Shown here piece by piece: positions 55,601 to 64,000 of a stretch of DNA of 64,000 nucleotides. The translations under genes and the position numbers were made by a program. The stretch's first letter is position 1. Every line of letters starts with the position of its first letter. The stretch spans positions 22,756,501 to 22,820,500 of the forward strand of contig OY727094.1 of the NCBI GenBank assembly GCA_963402885.1, read 5' to 3'. Below the pieces are notes generated by a model. It saw only the letters and a program-made list of their open reading frames with translations. It had not been told where the DNA came from and did not search any database. The stretch is from Antedon bifida (Eukaryota; Echinodermata; Crinoidea; Comatulida; Antedonidae).

Positions 55601-58600
55601 TATTTTACAGATAATGAAGTAGGCCTAATGTGCTTTTTGAAAATCGTTTTAAAAATGTTTTTTGTTGTTTTGTTTTGCAAGTTTTGGAAAATATTAAACT
55701 GTTTGAACATTTCGAAAATATTTAATACATTTTCAAGTAGTCACTCGTATTTTAAAATCACGAAACTATTTAAGTGGATGATACCAGCCTCATTTTTGCT
55801 GCTAAGTGAGCATTAGAATAATGAAAGTAGATTAGGCCTATTGCCGTTTATTTTTTTAAATTTTATTTTATTTCCAAACCCAACCAACAGCAAAATGAAT
55901 TCGCCAATAACAGGAGGGTAAACACAAAACGGATACATGAACAATGCCAAAAAAAAATAAGGTAGCATTAAAAAAATTATAAAATACTTAACACTTTGTT
56001 CTTAAACTGATTCAATGAATCAGAAAAAATATCAAGGCCATCATCTATAACTAAAAGAGAATATAAAACAAATCCCCTAGTATACAATGACGGATGTGAG
56101 AATAATAATAAAAGGTAACCTCTAATAATTTAACATTTAATTACAAACGACGTACGACATTTGCTGTTATTACGTTTTCATTTTATAATGATTATTACTG
56201 TATTATTATGACTAAAAAACCGAAATACATACTACTAAAACTAAAAAAAAATCATCTTATCGCTGACAGATACGTAGGCCTAAGTATACTCAGACACGTG
56301 TAGGTAGGCCTTCAGAACGTTTATATAATTTTAGTAAATGATACGACATCCATTGCCATGGAAAAACGGTCGTAGGTCATTAATTTGTCTTATTTGACAC
56401 ATTATAGAATGCGTATTTTTTTTTTAAAAAGGGAATCCCTCGTCAGCAAAAACACGTAGCTAGCTGTTATTGAGGAAACATCTACCAAAAATGTTTAATT
56501 GCCGTAAACAAACAGATCATTTTACTGAATTATTTAAGAAAAAAAATAAATAGAAAACGATCATACGCCACATTGCGTTGTCTATTTTTTGACACACTAC
56601 AAATGCGTTTTTTTAATATAAAAGACTAGAGGAATCCCCAGTCAGCAAAAACACGTAGCTGCATGTTATAGAAGAAAATCTGCCAAAATGTTTAATTGCC
56701 TTACAGTACGTGTATATGATCATTTCACTGAATTATTAATAAATAAAATATATGGAAAACGATCATACGTCATTGCAGAGTCGTCTCTTTGACGCCCTAT
56801 AAATGCGTGTTTTTTTTATAATAAAAGGTTAATCCCGGTCAGCAAAAACACGTAACACGAAATCTACGAGTAATTCGACCCCATAGCCCTGCATGCCTTA
56901 CAGTACGTGTATAATTATGATCCCCGATATGATCATTTCACTGAATTATTAATAAATACAATATTTGAAAAATGATCATACGACTGAGTCGTCTCTTGAC
57001 GCCCTATAAATGCGTAATAAATAATAAATAATAAAAGGTTAATAATCCCGGTCAACAAAAACACGTAACACGAAATCTACGAGTAATTCGACCCCATAGC
57101 CCTGTGGGCTTTTTACTTAAAAAAGGGCGTTGTTAATTCAACCAATTTTAAATTACCAATACAATAGAAATAATAATTACTTGATCGAATCTAATCAGGG
57201 AAGATAATAAGGTGATAAAAATTGATAAAGTATAAAAATTATACGTTGTTGGTAGGCCTACTTTACCTAGGCTTAATTGAGAATTGTAATACTATACAAC
57301 AGTTAAAATATTTTTTTATTAATTAATGTTCTCTTACGTAAATAAAAAAGACACATCAAACATACGTTTATAAAATTATAATACTACTAAATAAATGTTA
57401 ACAAATATATGCCTAATTAAACGAAGTTTACAATCAAATCAATGGTAATTTTTATTAGCACACATTTCACCGAGACCTGTAAAATAAAAAAGAGTTAGTT
57501 ATCCGCACGACAAATGCCAAGCACCTTGTTCGTTTGTGAAAGTATGTTCGTTTGTAAAAGTACGTTGTTTGTTTTACTTTTGTATTTTTGGCGGCGATCG
57601 GATTGCCTTCCATAGAAATTGTTTAAAAGTTGGGAAAATTACTAGAAAAGGCTGGAAAAACATAATTCATGCGGAAAAAAAAATGTTTTTACGCAACGTG
57701 TGCACCAGGTGCGTAAAAATTTGTTGTGCTTAAAATGACATGAAACTGTAACAGGTAGAAAGTTAATTTTTCAAATTTTAAAAACGCGAATGCGCTTGTA
57801 ACTTTCTATGAAACATGCCATTTATTTTCAACATAAAGTAAGGGCATGATATAAATTAAACTTTTGTTAAGTTTCAATTTAAAATGTTATATGGTTTTCG
57901 ATCTATGTTAAATATGTGAAATTAATAAAATCATGCGTAAGTCATGTTGCGCAACTCTGATGTCATTCAAAAATGGGAGGTGCACAACTCTCCATATGTT
58001 GACAAAGTTATGAAATGTTATGTGTACAAGTTTTTGAGATACGCAAGACACAAAAATGGAAGAAAAAGAAAGAAAGAAGAATAATATAAAGAAAAAGAAA
58101 CAGGACGATTACAAGGAGTTATCTGCCGAGTGCAGATAACTAATAACATAGAGAAAAAAAACGAGACAGTTACAAAAGGAATTATCCGCTACAAAGCGGA
58201 TACCTAAAATTTAAACTTACAGTGTGTTACCTACACATTGCATGGATTCCAGTATTCAGACATCAGGGGCGGACGCAGGGGTGTTGCCCCAGTTGCCCGG
58301 GCAACACCCTTAATTTCATACTAAATGTTTTTTTCTGCCACTAAATTAAAATTTAGATCCCACTTCATCATAGGCAACGTCCAGTTTTGTCGAGTCCAGT
58401 GTTGGAAGAGTCTATATGTAAATTGACTGACTGCAGCGTAAAATTAACCGCGCACAATTTAACGGTGGTCAGTGGATTTTTTTTTTCATTTCTCTACGTC
58501 CGTAACATTAGGCCGAATTTCCGTAGTAATTACAAACCTGTGGCGTAAATGCTTGGTTTCTATTATGGCCCTGGACTCTTGGGCAACCCCTTAAAATAGT

Positions 58601-61600
58601 CCTGCGACCGCCCCTGGACATGCATTGCATTGTAATTATAGGACCTACAGTATATCGATTGTGAGTGAAACTCCCAATAAAATATTGGGTGGGTATTATT
58701 ATGCAAGATAATTGCTTTAGTCATTAATAATATACATTCTTTTTTCCATATTTTATCATTTAATGTTTAGGAAGTGGATGTTAGTGGACGAAGATAATAA
58801 ATACCTTGTTGCTAAGAATGAGCCTTCAGTAGCATTGATAAAAACATCTTTGTCAGATGATGCACATCATCTGGTATTGAGTGCAAAGGGTCATCCATCA
58901 ATACAGGTACCACTGTCGCCTAATAGGAATGCAGAATTGGTAAAAGCTAAGTGAGTTTTTTAGTTACTGCCAAAATAAAAATAGATTGACATTTTAGTTA
59001 ACAAAAATTCACCCACTATTAAAATCTTGAAGTATTAGTCTGGGAGCCCAGGAGGTTTTAATTAGCAATTTGAGTACAAAAGGTTTGAGGTGTGGAGTAT
59101 GTAGATATGGTCTATGGGACCCAGAAATGGCAATTCTTAAGTGATGGCTTTAATTGGCCTCAGATTTCAAACTTAAGAATGGTGAATCCTTAATCAGTAT
59201 GTTCATAAGTATGTGTGGTGTGAATTTCGTTGATGTACTCAAAATGCTAATTAAATGTCTAATTAGCGCTAATTAAAGGCGTTCTGAAGTAAATTTAGCA
59301 CAGGAATGGTCACTTAAGAATTATGGATATTGATTTCTGATAGGTCAGAGAACATTTTAGAATTGGTTTGGTCATGTACTCGAAATGCTAATTAAATCAA
59401 ATTTTAGGGGTCATTTGGGTGGTTCCCCCTTAAAATTGAACAGGACCCGTCACTTAAGAATTGCCATTTCTGGGTCCCATAGACCATATCTACATACTCC
59501 ACACCTCAAACCTTTTGTACTCAAATTGCTATTTAAAACCTTGGGTTCCCAGACTATATGTACAAAATAAATTTTCTCTGATCATGTTCCCCTGATTGAA
59601 TGAGTGGTGCTTGAAACTATACTGACATACCAGCTGCTGCAAACTTCATTCATTTCATATTTCCCAATTCCACCATAAACGTGTATGTATACACCATTGC
59701 ATAGTTTGCTGAAATTTGACTTAAGTATCTTAAATAAAACATCCAACCAAAATTGCTAATGGGGCAATTTCATTACCAGTTATCTAGTCCTACAAAATCT
59801 TTTGATGATCTCTAAATTGTTCACCCTTTCTATAATTCATTCTTGTAGCAAAATCTCTAGATCCTATGAACAGTTGTAGATAATACTGTATATCAAAATG
59901 AAACCTCAATGTTGGGTATAGGTTTTGTTTCTTGATATTTTAAGGTTACATGAAAGTATAGTTTATGGCTATGACTGTGGAGAAGAAGCTTGTATGTGGA
60001 TCTCAAATGTTATTAAAAGTAACAAAACCTACAGAATGATTGTACATGATGGCTGTGTACAAGGACGTACATTTAAAGATCATCCAGTGTGGAAGGAAAG
60101 GTTTACTGGCAAAGAGAAGGTTAGTGACATGTCACATAATTTATTCATACATGACAATTTTATGTTTTTTTCACAACCAAATGTTGACCATTTAGTGTCT
60201 TTTATTTTCTAAGCTTGCATCACTAAAATTAGGCTGTTAATTACTCAAAATAAATATTATAATATTGTATTTCACTATTTTGTTTATTTTTAAGTTAAAA
60301 ATACATTTTTTTATCTGCTTCTAATGCAAACAAGTACCTAGCTTAGCTCTCCCTGCTGACTGCTAATGCTATTGGCTTCTCATGTTCTTTAAATCCAAAG
60401 TTTATTGGTGTACCTTCTCTAGTAAAATTATTAACCTCACTTTTGCGAATAACTCTCATAATAGAGGCACCTTCTATAAAAGACACTCGTCCAAAAGTCT
60501 GAAAGTCTAAAATTTAAACGACAAACGATTACCTTCCGTACAGTGATGGTTTATATCCTGGATCTATAGTTTCAGTATAGCATTATATTATTGGTACCTT
60601 CCTACAGCACAAAACTAAGTGCTGATATTGTTTTTCTAGGCATTGTATCAGTACATGACCCAATTTCATGTCAATAGCATTGCATCTCTTGATGAACTCA
60701 ATCACAGAATGGAAGAGCCCCTAGGCCTACAGCAGTTTCGTGGTAACATTACTGTTACAGGGAGCAATGCATTTGCTGAAGTAAGCAACATTAATTTGTA
60801 TTCCATTTTCTATTAATGTTTCCATCTTCAACATCATTAGTCTGGTCAATGTAGCAAAAATAATGGGTATACCTAGACAAAATTACAGAATTTATTTTTG
60901 TGGTAAATATCTCTAAAGACCTATCAGAAAAACATATTAAACATGGAGAAAAAATGTAGTTGAAGAAATTAGGTTAATGTCCATAAAACCAAAATGGCCG
61001 CTATATACAGTATTTTTTTATATATCGGGTATAGTCTAGGCAATCTAGAATTTAAATTCAAACAAATTGCAAACAAAGCTTTTAGTTTTTAAATTGAACA
61101 CACATGATGTGGAGATAAAATTCCACAAATCACACCTCGTTTACACCTTGGGAACATATGCAAATTAGCTGAAATATGCAAATTAATGGTAAAAACATAG
61201 CGTACCAAAAAACGCCACCCGTTAGTTATAGAGAGTTGATTTTTTGGAATGGAAGCTAAAATGGTGGTTAATATTGAAACTTAAATTTTGGTAGTCAATG
61301 GAATAATTTTACCGATCTGGGAGTATGTTCCTAATGTTAAGTCCAAAAGGTTTTGTGGTTTTAAGTAGTAATTCCCAGTGGTTTTCTTTGTCTTTGCGAG
61401 TTTTGTCGCTCCATTTGACATCATGGTCTATTGCAATAACTCTGAAATTTGCAATCGAGTGACCAGCTGAATTAAAATGTTCGGCTACAGGTTGATCAAG
61501 CTTTAATGTTTTGATAGCTGATCTATGTTGTGTCATTCTCATACGGAGAGTGTTTTTTGTTTCTCCGACGTACTGTTTGCCATATATATATATATATACC

Positions 61601-62806
61601 CAAATTGTTCTTATGGAACATTTTGTCCAACAAATGACCATAAGTGCTGTATTTGACCTTATTTTCAAAGGATTGGGTGTTTTCCGATCGTGGTATTCAT
61701 ACATAAATACTATTTCTTTTAAACATTTAAATAGCATTATAAGAATATTTTCATTCAATAAGGATAATTGATTAGGTGTTGGAACTTGGTTTTCGTTGAG
61801 CAGTATTGAACTAATTCGCACATTTTGATAATTAAAATTTTTTTTGGTGCAATTCCCAAGTAAAATCAGCATGAGATAATGATTAATGTATCATGTGAAA
61901 ATTTACTACATAATGAATTCACAAAATTAACAAAATTGAAAAAACGTTTTATGGTATACCATTTTTGTTTCAATGCAACTATAGGACCATTGGGCTATGC
62001 TAAAAATTGGAAGTGCTTGCTTTTATAGAACACATGACTGTGGAAGGTAAGTTTCTTGCATTCATATTTACTACATAGCCTATGTAGATTGGTTGACTGG
62101 CTTCTATCTTCTGCTACAAGGAGCAACAATTTATAACTTGTGATAACAGTGACCAGTCTCCAACTCACTGAATGTCCGACCACAGTGATTTATTTACTAC
62201 ATAGCCTATGTAGATTGGTTGCATTCATATTTACTACATAGCCTATGTAGATTGGTTGACTGTCTTCTATCTTCCGCTACAAGGAGCAACAATTTATAAC
62301 TTGTGATAACAGTGACCAGTCTCCAACTCACTGAATGTCCGACCTCAGTAATTTATAGGCCAAGTCGAGTGTGATACCTGTATTTTAAATGTGTGGCTTG
62401 AGAGATTGATGTTGGCTCAAAAAGCGTGAGCCTCATGTCAGCAGATGCATTGAGATTTGTATGAATATATTTTCCAAAACAAATTCCTAAACTTAGGGAT
62501 ATATTAAATGAAAGCAGAAAATGTCTGTTATTAGGTGTATAATATTGTTGAAATATAAGGAAAAGGATTTTGAAAATGTATGTATTTAATGTGCTGTTTG
62601 AATTACTTCAAGTGTGTATACATTTTCCAAGAATGATTAATATTGGCACTTAGTGTGACAAAGAGTTTAGTTTAAAAATTATTATAATGTATGTATTGCA
62701 TACATTTTCAATGTGAATACAAATATTTTTACAGATGTCCAATAACAATGATTGATAGAGAGAATGGGAAACTTGGTCAAGCTGAGCCATTAAGGACACT
62801 TAGAAA
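52468..62806 (+). CDS. MTARC: Mitochondrial amidoxime-reducing component (mARC, MOSC-domain molybdoenzyme), 3' end off window
   Basis: mARC is a molybdenum-cofactor enzyme of the outer mitochondrial membrane that, with cytochrome b5 and its reductase, reduces N-hydroxylated compounds such as amidoximes. Exons: 52468-52697, 58771-58950, 59945-60119, 60640-60780, 61985-62046 and 62735-62806. These join in one frame (860 nt, about 286 residues) with GT-AG introns; the last donor leaves phase 2. Vertebrate mARC has about 337 residues, so roughly 50 are missing to the right. Landmarks: an N-terminal membrane anchor, IHPIKSCGGV, CTDRGIKAGELRDRKWMLVD, YDCGEEACMWI, ITVTGSNAFAEDHWAML and the Cys of DCGRCPITMID, which is the Moco-ligand position in the family. 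Animals often have two paralogues; which one this is cannot be decided. The 6-kb first intron is nearly all repeats. Confidence 0.95.
52735..52975. repeat. GACGATTCGGCCC motif and CCCGTACCCA tandem tract
   Basis: Immediately after mARC exon 1: GAGACGATTCGGCCC, then a run of at least six roughly 20-base units containing ACTCGTACCCA or CCCGTACCCA, the last three being GGCTGACCCGTACCCATCAT and variants. Simple-sequence origin. Confidence 0.8.
53185..53764. mobile_element. 580-bp foldback element
   Basis: Ends CAGAGCCATATATA and TATATATGGCTCTG. Inside, the two halves are long imperfect reverse complements. For example TTATACATTTT...GACTCAACTCC faces its mirror near 53290, and GTTTTTGTTAAGATAATAAC-like faces the region near 53585. 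The arms are about 270 bases. No coding capacity. Confidence 0.85.
53773..53960. repeat. Two tandem end-fragments of the foldback family
   Basis: Two near-identical units of about 100 bases, each starting CAGAGCCATAT, then AAAGAGTTACGACATTGAAA, ATTAGAAGCC and TTCGCAC. They link the foldback to the larger tandem duplication that follows. Confidence 0.75.
53961..55380 (+). repeat. Tandem duplication, two units of about 0.7 kb
   Basis: Unit 1 (53961-54652, 692 bases) and unit 2 (54653-55380, 728 bases) are nearly identical. Each starts TTTTGTATAGC and ends ACTCTTTATATATATGGCTC then TG. Unit 2 has an extra stretch of about 36 bases (TATGGCTCTCTGTGTG region) near 54890-54925. An 80-residue open frame in unit 1 (54073-54315) is not preserved as one frame in unit 2. 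Confidence 0.85.
56360..57115. repeat. Tandem array of about 200-bp units, 4 copies
   Basis: GTCAGCAAAAACACGTA recurs at 56442, 56641 and 56838, and as GTCAACAAAAACACGTA at 57051 (spacings 199, 197, 213). Each unit also has GATCATACG and ATAAATGCGT-like segments. Units 3 and 4 share ATTCGACCCCATAGCCCT. In mARC intron 1. Confidence 0.8.
57490..58206. repeat. GGTTATCC-type repeat, copy D with two terminal hairpins
   Basis: Starts near AGTTATCCGCACGAC and carries the family's internal blocks (ATTACTAGAAAAGGCTG, TTTTAAAAACGCG, CATAAAGTAAGGGCATGATA-like). It ends with two hairpins at 58118-58140 and 58183-58202 in the same positions as copy B. The first stem is TATCTGC/GCAGATA instead of TATCCGC/GCGGATA. 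Confidence 0.75.
58771..60780 (+). CDS. MTARC: mARC exons 2-4
   Basis: Exon 2 (58771-58950) starts KWMLVDEDNKYLVAKNEPSV. Exon 3 (59945-60119) has YDCGEEACMWISNVI. Exon 4 (60640-60780) has SLDELNHRMEEP and FRGNITVTGSNAFAE. They match the middle of the MOSC protein in order. A 519-bp foldback element lies in the intron after exon 2. Confidence 0.94.
59037..59555. mobile_element. 519-bp foldback element in mARC intron 2
   Basis: Ends AGTCTGGGAGCCC and GGGTTCCCAGACT. The arms of about 130 bases are near-perfect complements (for example GGTTTGAGGTGTGGAGTATG and its mirror). The centre contains two imperfect direct repeats with CTAATTAAAT and ACTTAAGAATT. No coding capacity. Confidence 0.85.
61309..61872 (-). 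pseudogene. Penelope-like element fragment: C-terminal GIY-YIG endonuclease domain
   Basis: The last 90 residues of the frame form a GIY-YIG-type domain: GKQYVGETKNTLRMRMTQHR (the YVG core and the conserved Arg), then LDQPVAEHFNSAGHS, a Glu in ENHWELLLKT and a terminal TTKPFGLN. This arrangement is that of the nuclease at the C-terminus of Penelope-like retroelements. A TA microsatellite interrupts the frame just before the GKQYVG motif (61583-61600), and the residues further upstream do not look like reverse transcriptase. It is therefore a 5'-truncated, decayed copy in mARC intron 4, opposite to the host gene. Confidence 0.8.
61985..62806 (+). CDS. MTARC: mARC exons 5-6 (Moco-binding cysteine)
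   Basis: Exon 5 (61985-62046) ends THDCGR and exon 6 (62735-62806) continues CPITMIDRENGKLGQAEPLR. The cysteine at about residue 264, directly after the split Arg codon, corresponds to the molybdenum-ligating cysteine of vertebrate mARC. The intron between carries a 163-bp tandem duplication. Confidence 0.94.
62058..62350 (+). repeat. 163-bp tandem duplication in mARC intron 5
   Basis: GCATTCATATTTACTACATA at 62058 and again at 62221 begins two units that share CAAGGAGCAACAATTTATAA and TGACCAGTCTCCAACTCACT. The palindrome TACATAGCCTATGTA occurs at 62072, 62198 and 62235. The first unit starts 11 bases after the exon 5 donor. Confidence 0.9.
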
Positions 62807-64000
62807 GTAAGCACTTTTAATTTAAGTAAATTATACCCCATTTTTGTGAAAATGCACTTGACATTTTAACCTCATGGAACTACAGTTCAACCCTTCGTCC
62901 GTGTATTTAATAATAATTTAATAATAATTTTGAAATAATTTTAGTTGTATTTTATTTAAGTTTATTTTATTTTTATTTAAATTTAAGATTTGCTATGTGC
63001 TTGTTGTTTGTATTGTAAGCCTATCTAATTACTCGGGGTACCCGAGTCTAGGATTCGCTCATCTTCTCCTCTTCCTTTTCTTCCATCTGGACACTATTGA
63101 GCCAACTTTAAAGTATTACTAGTTCTTTATGCGTCATCTGACGGCTCTGAAACATGGCATGCATATACTAGGGTAATACTGTAGGTGAACAAAGCTATAG
63201 AGAGAAAATGTTTGTACTTCAACCAGATGCAGAATTACGACGTCATAAACATGGTACCAATCGAAAAAAGTGCGATTTATAAAGTACTACTCCTCCCTTA
63301 TTCGTTGTAGTATTGAGCTGGGATTTGGCATGGGTAGAGCCGGATTTTTTAATTTCAAACCGGATGCAGCCATATGACGTCTCGAAGATGCTACCTTGGT
63401 GCCAAACGATTTTCGTTGTAATATAGCCGTGTTTGGTGTCATTTCAAAGGTCTTGACTTGAAGAATAAGAATATATACAGTAAAACCTATTTATGATGTT
63501 GTGAAGTCACTTCTGCTCCCGGAAGTAGCAAAAAATCACTTTGAGATTTCACAATTTACCGTAATTATTATGCCATTTCCGGTTATGTGACGTAACTTTT
63601 CGGAATATAGCTGTATTTGGTAGCAAGGTTATTGATGTGTATGTGACGTTACATCCCGTCTTACAACATCATTACAGCTTCTTTTGCTGTACCCAGAGTA
63701 TCGCACATTCGTGCTTGTTTTACTTTGTGTTTTCACTTAAAATAACATGTTTTAAACAATTGTCATAATTCGTTGGACACGGTCGTGTCTACGCGAAAAA
63801 GGTAATTTTCGATGTAAGATTTCCGTAAAAAAAATAACTAAAATTATTTGACCAATTTAGTAGCATTAATATATAGATATTGTCTTGGATGTGTTCTAGA
63901 GACAAATATACAGATATGTTAGTTTGGCTGTTTCTATTTATATGTGTCATACAATGCTTTCAGCCTTTGGCTACATTTGTATCTTTTTATATCCGGGTAA
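62807..64000. other. mARC intron 6, right edge of window
   Basis: No exon matching the missing mARC C-terminus was found here, so it lies beyond the window. Around 63220-63420 there is a weak internal repetition (CCAGATGCAG / CCGGATGCAG, each followed by an ACGTC motif). Otherwise AT-rich sequence without recognised features. Confidence 0.6.

Overview
The window is eukaryotic genomic DNA from an animal. It is AT-rich and intron-rich, and its genes have GT-AG introns whose phases match at every junction I joined. The protein sequences are typical of metazoans. Frequent TAGGCC-type motifs, many short inverted-repeat elements and Penelope-like traces suggest a marine invertebrate, perhaps a deuterostome such as an echinoderm. 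That taxonomic guess is an inference and cannot be proven from the window.

Three real protein-coding genes account for the coding signal. (1) XRN1, the cytoplasmic 5'-3' exoribonuclease, is on the minus strand. Its start codon is at 25739 and the gene runs off the left edge; 17 coding exons (the last partial, about 684 residues) are visible, with every catalytic acidic residue of the family present. (2) eIF4G, the translation-initiation scaffold, is on the plus strand at 28512-50660. It is complete, with 29 coding exons and 1592 residues, and has PABP-binding, eIF4E-binding, MIF4G, MA3 and W2 regions. (3) A mitochondrial amidoxime-reducing-component (mARC/MOSC) gene is on the plus strand from 52468. 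Six exons are visible to 62806 and the C-terminal exon or exons lie off the right edge.

Layout: 1-25739 is XRN1, whose large introns hold most of the repeats. 25740-28511 is the head-to-head intergenic region between XRN1 and eIF4G. 28512-50660 is eIF4G. 50661-52467 holds its 3' flank and the mARC promoter. 52468-64000 is mARC, whose 6-kb first intron is almost entirely repetitive.

XRN1 (decay of decapped mRNA) and eIF4G (recruitment of capped mRNA to ribosomes) act on opposite fates of the same 5' end. mARC is an unrelated mitochondrial molybdenum enzyme.

The rest is a dense collection of mostly non-autonomous mobile elements: a pogo/Tigger-like MITE, several TTAA- or TA-flanked MITEs, long foldback elements, a GIY-YIG fragment of a Penelope-like element and a tRNA-derived SINE trace. 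There is also an exact 33-copy 49-bp minisatellite and a hairpin-ended repeat family with a compensatory base change. The most unusual signals are two hammerhead-ribozyme-like cores, each set inside an inverted repeat. I see no CRISPR array, operon, rRNA gene or intact tRNA gene.
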